Part shown: piece after piece, positions 7,904 through 14,260 of the stretch | How the letters are laid out: each line of letters starts with the position of its first letter | Numbering within the stretch: the stretch's first letter is position 1 | Source of the DNA: Sva-07 sp031426215 | GTDB taxonomy: Bacteria; Actinomycetota; Acidimicrobiia; Acidimicrobiales; Ilumatobacteraceae | Assembly (NCBI GenBank): GCA_031426215.1 | Contig: JANPKU010000085.1 | Span: forward strand, 1-19,030 | Reading direction: 5' to 3' | DNA length: 19,030 nucleotides | The notes under the pieces: model-generated | Seen by the model: only the letters and a program-made list of their open reading frames with translations | Told to the model about the DNA's origin: nothing | Database searches by the model: none | Made by a program: the position numbers and the translations under genes

Positions 7904-7940
7904 GCGAGAAGCCCGTATGCGGGCGGTTCGCTCATCACTT
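7895..7940. repeat. Hairpin repeat, copy 1 (possible bidirectional terminator)
   Basis: The arms AAGcGATGAGCGA (7895-7907) and TCGCTCATCaCTT (7928-7940) pair over 13 positions with one mismatch. Inside are a 3x3 internal loop, then GCCCG and CGGGC closed by a TATG loop. The menH stop TGA (7901-7903) lies in the left arm. There is no U-rich tail. The structure sits between convergent menH and menA and could end transcription from both sides. Confidence 0.7.
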
Positions 7941-7956
7941 GCACGAGCTACACCAG

Positions 7957-8000
7957 AGCGATGAGCGAAAAGCCCGTATGCGGGCGGTTGGCTCATCGCT
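7957..8000. repeat. Hairpin repeat, copy 2 (possible bidirectional terminator)
   Basis: The perfect arms AGCGATGAGC (7957-7966) and GCTCATCGCT (7991-8000) enclose the same GCCCG-TATG-CGGGC inner stem as copy 1. Over 40 aligned bases (7897-7936 against 7958-7997) the copies differ at only two positions, and they are 61 bases apart. The 3' edge is 6 bases from the menA stop codon. GCTACA occurs on the left of, between and on the right of the two hairpins (7883, 7947, 8006). Confidence 0.7.
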
Positions 8001-8006
8001 GGCGGG

Positions 8007-8867
8007 CTACAGCGTCAGGCCGATCGTGACCAGCAGGCCCCACGCGAGCTGCAGTTTGCCCGTCTCGCCGAGCACCGGGATCAGCGCAGCACCCGTGGCG
8101 CCACCGACGACCGATCGGACGGGCCGGATCGCCAGCGGGAGCGCCAGGAGACCGAGCAGCACAGGGACCCGCCAGAACGCTCCGACGGCACACAACACGA
8201 ATGCCCCTGCGATCAGCCCGACGTAGAACCACCGCGTACGCCGGTCGCCGAGACGAACGGCGAGCGTCTTCTTTCCCACGACTCGATCGGTCGGGATGTC
8301 GCGCAGGTTGTTGATCACGAGCAGCGCACAGGCAAGTGAGCCGACAGCACACCCCATCACCAATGACAGCGCAGTGATCGACTCGATGGCCGCGAACGTG
8401 CTTCCTGCAGTGGCGACGAGGCCGAAGAACACGAACACGAACACCTCACCCAAGCCGAGGTACCCGTACGGCTTCGGTCCTCCGGTGTAGAACCAGCCCG
8501 CAGCGATTGCAGCAGCACCGACGACGAGGAGGCCGAGCGACGTCGACAGCGCCACCGCCAGTCCGGCAACAGCTGCCACGCCGAACGACGCCAGCGCCGC
8601 TCGCTTCACCGAGGATGCACGGGCGAGGCCGCCGGCCACCAGCCGTGTGGGCCCGACTCGGACATCGTCGGTTCCGCGTACTCCGTCGCTGTAGTCGTTG
8701 GCGTAGTTGACGCCGACCTGGAGCATCAGACTGACGACGAGCGCTGCAGCCACCCGCCACCACACGGGGTCGGTCGGTTCGCCGACTGCCGCAGCGGCAC
8801 CGACGGCGACGGGCACCACGGCAGCAGGCAACGTCCGGGGCCGCGCTCCGGTGATCCAACGATTCAT
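8007..8867 (-). CDS. menA: 1,4-dihydroxy-2-naphthoate polyprenyltransferase MenA
   Basis: The 286-residue integral membrane protein is a UbiA-superfamily prenyltransferase that attaches the polyprenyl tail to 1,4-dihydroxy-2-naphthoate, giving demethylmenaquinone. It begins MNRWITGARPRTLPAAVVPV, the usual MenA start. The first Asp-rich motif is NDYSDGVRGTDD (57-68) and the second lies in DIPTDRVVGKKTLAVRLG (190-207); both bind Mg and the prenyl diphosphate. Hydrophobic stretches over most of the length fit the eight to nine helices of the family. A longer frame beginning at 8915 was not used because it runs into the menE leader and homology begins at 8867. It is divergent from menE, with 55 bases between start codons, and convergent with menH. 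Confidence 0.94.
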   Translation of the reverse strand: MNRWITGARPRTLPAAVVPVAVGAAAAVGEPTDPVWWRVAAALVVSLMLQVGVNYANDYSDGVRGTDDVRVGPTRLVAGGLARASSVKRAALASFGVAAVAGLAVALSTSLGLLVVGAAAIAAGWFYTGGPKPYGYLGLGEVFVFVFFGLVATAGSTFAAIESITALSLVMGCAVGSLACALLVINNLRDIPTDRVVGKKTLAVRLGDRRTRWFYVGLIAGAFVLCAVGAFWRVPVLLGLLALPLAIRPVRSVVGGATGAALIPVLGETGKLQLAWGLLVTIGLTL

Positions 8868-8875
8868 GTGTGCGC

Positions 8876-8881
8876 CATGAT
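8876..8881 (+). promoter_or_regulatory. Possible -10 element in front of menE (CATGAT)
   Basis: CATGAT has the A and final T of the relaxed actinobacterial nAnnnT pattern. Its last T is 7 bases upstream of the A of the ATG at 8888, exactly the distance expected for a leaderless transcript beginning at that ATG. No -35 element is evident; this is a pattern match only. Confidence 0.25.
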
Positions 8882-8887
8882 GGGGCC

Positions 8888-8926
8888 ATGTTGGAGCTCT
8901 GGCAACTCGGTTCACCGGTTACGTGA
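8888..8926 (+). CDS. Possible 12-residue leader peptide overlapping menE
   Basis: An ATG-initiated frame of 12 codons encodes MLELWQLGSPVT and stops at TGA 8924-8926, overlapping the menE GTG start (GTGA). The placement would allow ribosomes finishing the short frame to re-initiate on menE. There is no Shine-Dalgarno site, but the spacing of the CATGAT element suggests leaderless translation. An open frame this short can be chance, and no conservation test was possible here. Confidence 0.25.
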   Translation: MLELWQLGSPVT

Positions 8927-9987
8927 GCCGTCTCGTTGCGATCGATCGTCCGGGCGGGCCGGAGTTCGTCGACGAACTGCAGCGAATCTGGGACGCCGGT
9001 GACGCCGCCTTCCCCGTCGACCAACGGCTTCCGGCCGCCACTCGCCGAGACCTGTGCGTCGACATGCGCGTGGGTGACGAGGTCGAACCGGGCGATGCGC
9101 TCGTGGTGGCCACCAGCGGGTCGACGGGAGTGCCCAAAGGCGTGGTCCTCACCCACGAGTCGGTGACGGCCTCGGCGGTGGCGACCAGTGAGCGGCTCGG
9201 CGTACGCCCCGACGACCACTGGTTGGCGTGTCTGCCGCTCTCCCATGTGGGAGGACTGTCGGTCGTGACCCGAGCACTGGAGATCGGCACCAAGCTCACG
9301 GTGCTCCCAGGCTTCGATGCAACGGCGGTCGACCGGTCCGACGCCACACTCGTGTCGCTGGTGGCAACCGCACTGAGCCGAATCGATGCTGCCCGCTTCC
9401 GAACGATCATTCTCGGAGGCAGCCGACCACCCGACGATCGACCGAGCAACTGCGTGACCACCTACGGGATGACCGAGACCGGCAGCGGTGTCGTCTACGA
9501 CGGCGTGCCACTCGACGGTGTCGAGGTCGACATCGTGGCCGACGGGGAGATCAGGCTCCGGGCACCGATGCTGTTTCGCTGCTATCGCGACGGCACGTCT
9601 CCCGTCGACGCCGATGGCTGGTTCGCCACCGGCGATCTCGGCGAGTGGTCACGCGACGGACGACTGCTCGTCGCCGGCCGGCGCGGCGACCTGATCATCA
9701 CCGGAGGCGAGAACGTCTGGCCGGAAGCCGTCGAGGCGGCCATCGCCGACCATCCCGGCGTGGCCGACGTGATGGTCCGTGGGGTGATCGATCCCGAGTG
9801 GGGCCAGCTCATCGAGGCGCTCGTGGTCCCGGTGGGCGATCCCCCCACCCTCGAGTCGATCCGCGCTCACGTCAAGCAACGCCACCCCGCCTTCATGGCG
9901 CCCAAGATCCTCGCTCTCGTCGGGTCGCTCCCCCGCACGTCGCTCGGCAAACTCCGCCGCTCCCCACGACCTGACCGAACCCAGTGA
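8923..9987 (+). CDS. menE: o-Succinylbenzoate-CoA ligase MenE
   Basis: The 354-residue adenylating enzyme activates o-succinylbenzoate with ATP and forms OSB-CoA. Motifs are the phosphate loop TSGSTGVPKG (64-73), LPLSHVGGL (104-112), YGMTETGSG (181-189), the TGD motif in ATGDLGEW (235-242), RRGDLIITGGENVWP (253-267) and the catalytic lysine in PRTSLGKLRR (K343). It lacks much of the N-terminal region of the roughly 450-490-residue proteobacterial and Bacillus MenE, but a short form of about 360 residues is known in mycobacteria, so this is not a truncation. The GTG at 8923 overlaps the stop of a possible 12-codon leader. A strong palindrome follows directly after its stop. The men neighbourhood supports MenE over other ligases. 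Confidence 0.9.
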   Translation: MSRLVAIDRPGGPEFVDELQRIWDAGDAAFPVDQRLPAATRRDLCVDMRVGDEVEPGDALVVATSGSTGVPKGVVLTHESVTASAVATSERLGVRPDDHWLACLPLSHVGGLSVVTRALEIGTKLTVLPGFDATAVDRSDATLVSLVATALSRIDAARFRTIILGGSRPPDDRPSNCVTTYGMTETGSGVVYDGVPLDGVEVDIVADGEIRLRAPMLFRCYRDGTSPVDADGWFATGDLGEWSRDGRLLVAGRRGDLIITGGENVWPEAVEAAIADHPGVADVMVRGVIDPEWGQLIEALVVPVGDPPTLESIRAHVKQRHPAFMAPKILALVGSLPRTSLGKLRRSPRPDRTQ

Positions 9988-10040
9988 CCGAAATTGACCG
10001 GGATCGTGACGCTCAGCGTCACGAAAGCGCACGATTTCGG
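9988..10040. terminator. Two-layer palindrome after menE (probable terminator)
   Basis: An outer pair CCGAAAT (9988-9994) and ATTTCGG (10034-10040) encloses a perfect inner stem CGTGACGC-TCA-GCGTCACG (10005-10023). It begins at the base after the menE stop and lies between menE and the convergent SDR gene, so termination is the simplest role. No T-run follows on either strand. The two nested perfect arms separated by unpaired spacers are unusual for a simple terminator. Confidence 0.6.
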
Positions 10041-10070
10041 AACGGGGGACCGGTCCGGCGCGTGGTGGTG

Positions 10071-10820
10071 TCAGCCTGAGGCTGCGACGCCGGCGCCGCC
10101 ATCGATCACATACGTCTCGCCGGTGATCCAGCTCGACAGGTCACTGGCGAGGAACGTGGCCAGGTTGGCGATGTCCTGAGGGTCGCCGAGCCGCTTGAGC
10201 GGCATTCGCGCAGCCAGCTGTTCGCCAAAGTTGTCGACCAGCACCTGGGCGAAGTCGGTCACGACGAGGCCGGGAGCGATGCCGACCACCCGGGTCGGGC
10301 CGAGTTCGGCGGCGAGCTGGCGGGTCATGTGGATGAGCGCCGCCTTGGTGAGGTTGTAGATGCCGAGCCCACCGCCGTCGGTGCGCAGTCCGCCGACGGA
10401 CGCAATGTTGATGATCGTGCCCGGCCGCTGCTTGAACGACTGCTCCCACGCTGCCTTGCACCACAGTAGCGGCGCCTCCAGATTGACCTGGAACGTCTTG
10501 TCGTAGCGGCCCTTGTCGACGTCGAGCGTGCGGCCGTAGTACGGATTGGTGGCCGCGTTGTTGACGAGGATGTCGAGCCCGCCGAAGCGCTCAATCGTGG
10601 CGCTGACCGCCCGCTCGCCGGCCTCGGCATCACCGGCGTTCGCTGCGAAGATCTCCACGTCGCCGGACATCTCGGCACGCGCCGCTTCGAGCTGATCCTG
10701 CTTGCGGCTGTTGATCATCACTTTGGCGCCCGACGCCGCGAGCGACGATGCGATCGCCTTGCCGATGCCCTTCGAGGCGCCGGTGACCAGCGCGACCTTG
10801 CCGTCCAGTGAGATCTCCAT
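10071..10820 (-). CDS. Short-chain dehydrogenase/reductase (SDR family)
   Basis: The 249-residue protein is a classical SDR oxidoreductase using NAD(P). The cofactor motif TGASKGIG is at 13-20, LVNNAATNP at 85-93, and the catalytic residues are Ser141, Tyr155 and Lys159 in the order and spacing expected. The C-terminal end has IAPGLVVTDF (181-190) and VIDGGAG (238-244). NNAATNPYYG and the general layout resemble the DHRS4-like branch, but the substrate, which could be a 3-oxoacyl-CoA, a ketone or an alcohol, cannot be assigned. It follows the VOC gene by 108 bases on the same strand; it may have its own promoter or be read from upstream. Its 3' end faces menE across the palindrome at 9988-10040. 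Confidence 0.9.
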   Translation of the reverse strand: MEISLDGKVALVTGASKGIGKAIASSLAASGAKVMINSRKQDQLEAARAEMSGDVEIFAANAGDAEAGERAVSATIERFGGLDILVNNAATNPYYGRTLDVDKGRYDKTFQVNLEAPLLWCKAAWEQSFKQRPGTIINIASVGGLRTDGGGLGIYNLTKAALIHMTRQLAAELGPTRVVGIAPGLVVTDFAQVLVDNFGEQLAARMPLKRLGDPQDIANLATFLASDLSSWITGETYVIDGGAGVAASG

Positions 10821-10828
10821 GGGCGCTG

Positions 10829-10834
10829 AAGCTA
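10829..10834 (-). promoter_or_regulatory. Possible -10 element for the SDR gene (TAGCTT)
   Basis: On the minus strand TAGCTT matches TAnnnT and ends 8 bases before the SDR ATG, implying an almost leaderless mRNA. The 108-base gap after the VOC gene gives room for an independent promoter and also contains a weak hairpin ACCGG-ACGAA-CCGGT (10850-10864). No -35 hexamer stands out. Confidence 0.28.
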
Positions 10835-10928
10835 CGCGGACTCGCCACCACCGGACGAACCGGTCATCGCTCTCCGACGAACGAAGCCAACCTTGCGGTC
10901 GTCGGGCCCGTCACGGAGTGCGGACGCT

Positions 10929-11450
10929 TCAGCCCCGGCTGCGGTACTCGTGATGGAGGTCGGCGGGCCAGTAGCGCACCGGCGCGATGCCATCGACGTC
11001 GATCAGCTCGCGCTGGACGGCCCGGTATTCGTAGCAGTTGAGTTCGTACTGGTGACCCCAGGGGTCTGCGAGATCGAACGCCCAGCACAGGTCGAAGTCG
11101 CGCACGTCGTGCGGCAGCAACGCCTCGCCGTCGGCGCCGCAGATGTCGCCGGGCAACGATCGTGCAAACACCACGAATTGCTCTGCGTCGACACTGAAGG
11201 CGACATGCTGCGCCACGATGGGCTCTGCCGGGCTCGCCTGGAAAAGCGCCAGCGAGGTCACTCCGCCGTCGGCCGAGATCTGCAATGGACCACCGTCGAC
11301 GCCCTTCGCCCAGAACTCGTACTCGTCGACCGGCTCGAATCCGAGATTGTCCGCGTACCACGCCGCTGCTACCGCGCGGTCGGGTACTCGTATGTGCACG
11401 TGGTCGAGTCGTCCGATGCGGAACTTCGGTGTTGTTCGCACGGCCGTCAC
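10929..11450 (-). CDS. VOC (glyoxalase/dioxygenase-fold) family protein
   Basis: The protein of about 173 residues has the vicinal-oxygen-chelate fold. It opens with RLDHVHIRVPDRAVAAAWY, the usual first strand and helix with a metal-ligand histidine. QHVAFSVD in the middle carries another histidine, and DPWGHQYELNCYE near the end carries the terminal glutamate. A tail of about 30 residues ending in HHEYRSRG follows the domain. Members include glyoxalase I, extradiol dioxygenases and resistance proteins; none can be chosen here. The GTG at 11450 is 5 bases after the stop of the DUF2510 gene and 11 bases after a GAGGG; the frame is open further up but overlaps that gene. It is part of the phoH-ybeY-DUF2510 run. 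Confidence 0.83.
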   Translation of the reverse strand: MTAVRTTPKFRIGRLDHVHIRVPDRAVAAAWYADNLGFEPVDEYEFWAKGVDGGPLQISADGGVTSLALFQASPAEPIVAQHVAFSVDAEQFVVFARSLPGDICGADGEALLPHDVRDFDLCWAFDLADPWGHQYELNCYEYRAVQRELIDVDGIAPVRYWPADLHHEYRSRG

Positions 11451-11455
11451 GGTAC

Positions 11456-12529
11456 TCAGAACCCTCGGTCGAGCGCGTCGGCCGCCTGGTCGAGCGCGAC
11501 GAGGTGGGCGCACACCGCGATGATCGTCGAGACGGCGATCGCCACCGCCTGGAGCACGAACACCACGGCGAGGTAGATGGCGAAGTCGAAGAACTGGCCG
11601 AACGTGTTGAAGAAGTTCGCAGCACCACTCGCGACGCCGCCGATGAGCGCTGCGAGGATCAGACGAACGACGACGAACCAGAACCGTTCACGGGTGAGGC
11701 TCCAGCTCCGTCGTACCCCGAGCCCATGTCCTCCTGCCGCGGCAACCACTGGGACGAGCGCCAATCGACCCCACAACCAGAACGTAACCAGAGCGACCGC
11801 CACGACGGCGAACACCGCAGTCAGCACGATCGCTGCTCCCCCACCTCCGGCTGCCGCGACCAGCAGCACTGGCAAGGCGGCGAGCAGCCAGACGCCGACG
11901 AACACGAGGAACACCACGAATCCAGCGGCGAACACCGCCGGGATCCGACGAAGGGCATCGAACACGATCGTTCCCCGCTCGTCCCTGGTCTGATTGCCTG
12001 GGTGGACTCCACCGTCAACGTGGTCCTGCACAGCTCGAGCGACCAGAGCAACCGACCACGCCGACGCAAGGAGCACGACGAGACCGAGCACGACCATCCA
12101 CGGCAGAGCCGACCAGAACAATTCCCTCAGCAGTTCCCAGGCACGGTCGGCCTCCGCCGATGTCAGCTCATTGCTCGATGACGATCCACCCGGCCCGAAG
12201 ACGGTCTGCTCGATGTCGAGCAGCCGACGAAGTTCGCGGCCACGGTTGCTGTCGAGTGTCGCAACGACGAGCCCCCACCCGAGAGCGCCGAGGAGCAACC
12301 ACACGACCACGAGCAACACACCCACGCGTCGAACGGCAAGCTTGACTGCGGCGATCGAGCGTTCGAACCAGGCCGAGAGCGACTGCGGGTCGCGCACCGG
12401 CGGCACCCACAATGGAGTGCGATGGTCGGTCCATCGAGCCCCGTCCCAGTACCGCCAGGTCCACGTTCGGTCAGGGTCCTCGTACCAGCCTGACGGCGGC
12501 ATCGGGGGTGGACCAGTTGGCCAGGTCAC
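11456..12529 (-). CDS. DUF2510 domain multi-pass membrane protein
   Basis: The protein of 357 residues has an N-terminal DUF2510 module (about 11-37), recognisable from PPSGWYEDPDRTWTWRYWDG and ARWTDH. About six hydrophobic segments follow, near 69-91, 139-164, 198-226, 231-262, 283-303 and 316-345, with a long hydrophilic loop between the first two. DUF2510 is common at the N-terminus of actinobacterial membrane proteins and its function is unknown; the C-terminal part resembles generic multi-helix membrane domains and I assign no activity. The GTG at 12529 overlaps the ybeY stop as GTGA and is preferred for that reason; ATG at 12502 (348 residues) is a reasonable alternative. Neither has a good Shine-Dalgarno site. 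Confidence 0.82.
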   Translation of the reverse strand: MTWPTGPPPMPPSGWYEDPDRTWTWRYWDGARWTDHRTPLWVPPVRDPQSLSAWFERSIAAVKLAVRRVGVLLVVVWLLLGALGWGLVVATLDSNRGRELRRLLDIEQTVFGPGGSSSSNELTSAEADRAWELLRELFWSALPWMVVLGLVVLLASAWSVALVARAVQDHVDGGVHPGNQTRDERGTIVFDALRRIPAVFAAGFVVFLVFVGVWLLAALPVLLVAAAGGGGAAIVLTAVFAVVAVALVTFWLWGRLALVPVVAAAGGHGLGVRRSWSLTRERFWFVVVRLILAALIGGVASGAANFFNTFGQFFDFAIYLAVVFVLQAVAIAVSTIIAVCAHLVALDQAADALDRGF

Positions 12530-13023
12530 TCGTGCGTCTGCCGGAAACCGCTCGGTGCAGGGCCCGACCAGTGGAAACGTTCGAGGAGGTCGAGCTCGCA
12601 CGCGCGCATGACGGCCGTCTCGTCAGGCGCTGCATGATCGTGGCCGAGCACATGCAGGATGCCGTGCACCACCAACAACGCCAGTTCGTCGTCGAGGGTC
12701 CCGGCGTGGTCGGCGAACTGCTCGGCAGCGACCGCCGGGCTGATGACCACATCGCCGAGGAGCGTCGGCACACCGTCGAGAGATTCGTCGTCCATCGGGA
12801 ACGACAGCACGTCGGTGGGGCCCTGTGCGCCCATGTGCTCGACGTTCAGCTCCGCGATGTCGCCGCGATCGATGAACGTCAACGTGAGTTCGCCAGTGGT
12901 GCCGGCCTCGACCAGCACCTCCAGCGCCAACCGACCCCACCGGTCGGTGTCCACCCCCACCTGCGGCGAGTCGTCGTCGCTGCGTTCGTCGGCGACCACC
13001 ACGGTCGGCGGTGTGAACGTCAT
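12526..13023 (-). CDS. ybeY: Endoribonuclease YbeY (16S rRNA maturation)
   Basis: The 165-residue protein is the zinc-dependent endoribonuclease YbeY, involved in 16S rRNA 3'-end maturation and ribosome quality control. The diagnostic H3xH5xH zinc site is VVHGILHVLGHDH with His120, His124 and His130. PTDVLSFPMDD (69-79) and LLGDVVISP (88-96) are the other family blocks. ATG at 13023 gives a normal length; the longer frame upstream overlaps phoH. It follows phoH with a 25-base gap, the standard bacterial phoH-ybeY order, and its TGA overlaps the start of the DUF2510 gene. Confidence 0.95.
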   Translation of the reverse strand: MTFTPPTVVVADERSDDDSPQVGVDTDRWGRLALEVLVEAGTTGELTLTFIDRGDIAELNVEHMGAQGPTDVLSFPMDDESLDGVPTLLGDVVISPAVAAEQFADHAGTLDDELALLVVHGILHVLGHDHAAPDETAVMRACELDLLERFHWSGPAPSGFRQTHE

Positions 13024-13048
13024 CGACCTCGTCCCATCAGGCGTCTGC

Positions 13049-14023
13049 TCAATCGCGGGCAAGCCGGGCGTCGTGCTGCTCATAGGCAGCGACGATGTCC
13101 GCAACGATCCGGTGCCGCACGACGTCGGCGCCCGAGAGATGCACGAAGGCGAGCCCCTCGATCCCGACGAGCGTCTTCTCCAGACCGACCAGACCACTCT
13201 TGCCGGTGGGGACGTCGATCTGAGTGGTGTCGCCGGTGACGACGACTCGCGAACCGAAACCGATGCGCGTGAGGAACATCTTCATCTGCTCGGGGGTCGC
13301 GTTCTGGGCTTCGTCGAGGATGATGAAACTGTCGTTCAGCGTTCGCCCGCGCATGAATGCAAGCGGTGCGACCTCGACCACCTGGCGTTCGAGCAGCCGC
13401 TGCACGGCGTCGGGGTCGAGCATGTCGTACAACGCGTCGTACAGCGGGCGCAGGTACGGGTCGATCTTGGCCATCAGGTCACCGGGCAGGAAGCCGAGCC
13501 GCTCGCCGGCCTCGACCGCGGGCCGGGTCAGGATGATGCGCTGCACCTCCTTGGCTTGCAGGGCTCGCACCGCCATCGCCACTGCGAGCCACGACTTGCC
13601 GGTACCGGCAGGCCCGAGACCGAACGTGATCACGTTCTCGGCGATCGTGTCGATGTAGCGCTTCTGGCCGGCGGTCTTCGGCTTGACCTGACGCCCCTTG
13701 GCGCCACGCAGAACCTGATGACCGAGGATCTCGCTCGGCCGCTCGCTCGCACCGACCATCGTCATGACCCGCTCGAGTGTGACGTCGTCGAGTTCCTGTC
13801 CGGCCTGCAGCAGCATCGACAGCTCTTCGAACAGGCTCGACACGGTGACGACCTCGGCCGCATTTTCGCCCGAGATGCGAACTTCGTTGCCACGGACGCT
13901 GATGCGAGCGGCCGGGAAGCGCTGCTCGATCTGGCGAAGGTTGTGATCGCGTGGCCCGACCAGAGCGGTCATCACATGCGTGCCAGGGACGACGACGGTC
14001 GTGGAGGGAGTGCTCGTTGCCAT
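13049..14023 (-). CDS. PhoH-like ATPase (YbeZ type)
   Basis: The 324-residue protein is a PhoH/YbeZ-family P-loop ATPase, thought to work with YbeY in rRNA processing. Walker A is GPAGTGKS (137-144), preceded by QKRYIDTIAENVITFG; Walker B is FIILDEAQNATPEQMKM (233-249). RPAVEAGERLGFLPGDL (167-183) and TGDTTQIDVP (263-272) complete the family pattern. An N-terminal KH-like region of about 90 residues precedes the ATPase domain, as in YbeZ. ATG at 14023 was chosen because the alternative upstream frame runs into the tRNA terminator. A hairpin spans the ribosome-binding region just upstream (14027-14046). It heads the run phoH-ybeY-DUF2510-VOC. Confidence 0.94.
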   Translation of the reverse strand: MATSTPSTTVVVPGTHVMTALVGPRDHNLRQIEQRFPAARISVRGNEVRISGENAAEVVTVSSLFEELSMLLQAGQELDDVTLERVMTMVGASERPSEILGHQVLRGAKGRQVKPKTAGQKRYIDTIAENVITFGLGPAGTGKSWLAVAMAVRALQAKEVQRIILTRPAVEAGERLGFLPGDLMAKIDPYLRPLYDALYDMLDPDAVQRLLERQVVEVAPLAFMRGRTLNDSFIILDEAQNATPEQMKMFLTRIGFGSRVVVTGDTTQIDVPTGKSGLVGLEKTLVGIEGLAFVHLSGADVVRHRIVADIVAAYEQHDARLARD

Positions 14024-14026
14024 ACG

Positions 14027-14046
14027 TTGCGTGGATCCTGACGCAA
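14027..14046 (-). promoter_or_regulatory. Hairpin over the phoH ribosome-binding region
   Basis: On the minus strand TTGCGT-CAGGATCC-ACGCAA forms a perfect 6-bp stem with an 8-base loop that ends 3 bases before the phoH ATG. The loop holds CAGGA, the only Shine-Dalgarno-like stretch here. A TAACCT (TAnnnT-like) lies just upstream. The structure could be an RNA switch on translation or a DNA operator; the sequence does not say which. Confidence 0.4.
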
Positions 14047-14119
14047 GGTTACCGGTCACGCCCCGCACGGCCACGCCGTCGGGCAACACCGACTCCGGAC
14101 CCGAGCTCCAGGCGCGAAG

Positions 14120-14152
14120 AACCCCTGAGCAGGTTGTTCCCACTCAGGGGTT
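14120..14152 (-). terminator. Terminator hairpin after tRNA-Cys
   Basis: AACCCCTGAG and CTCAGGGGTT form a perfect 10-bp stem around a 13-base loop. On the minus strand it begins at the last A of the encoded CCA of tRNA-Cys and is followed by a short TTCTT. It would end the tRNA transcript and insulate phoH from the ole operon. Confidence 0.75.
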
Positions 14153-14226
14153 GGAGGCGACGATGAGAATCGAACTCATGTACACGGCTTTGCAGGCCGT
14201 TGCCTAAACCACTCGGCCACGTCGCC
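14152..14226 (-). tRNA. tRNA-Cys (anticodon GCA)
   Basis: The minus strand folds into a cloverleaf. The acceptor GGCGACG/CGTCGCC is 7 bp with discriminator U, the D arm contains AGTGGTTTAGGC, the anticodon stem is ACGGC/GCCGT around loop CTGCAAA (anticodon GCA), and the T stem is ATGAG/CTCAT around TTCGATT. The 3' CCA is encoded in the DNA (14154-14152). The discriminator U is the expected identity base for cysteine. A terminator follows at once. Confidence 0.97.
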
Positions 14227-14240
14227 AGGTCGAGTACCCG

Positions 14241-14246
14241 AGGATA
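14241..14246 (-). promoter_or_regulatory. Possible -10 element for tRNA-Cys (TATCCT)
   Basis: On the minus strand TATCCT fits TAnnnT and lies 14 bases before the mature tRNA 5' end, leaving a leader of about 8 bases. It sits in the 34-base gap after the oleD stop. The tRNA could instead be cut from the ole transcript; no good -35 element is seen. Confidence 0.35.
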
Positions 14247-14260
14247 GCGGCGACACCGGC

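Noticed and set aside
8923..9987. menE as a truncated pseudogene because of its short length
   Set aside because: All catalytic motifs through the C-terminal lysine are present and short MenE proteins of similar size are known in actinobacteria.
14152..14226. tRNA-Cys as an attachment site for an integrated element
   Set aside because: No integrase, no second copy of the tRNA 3' end and no foreign-looking genes were seen on either side.
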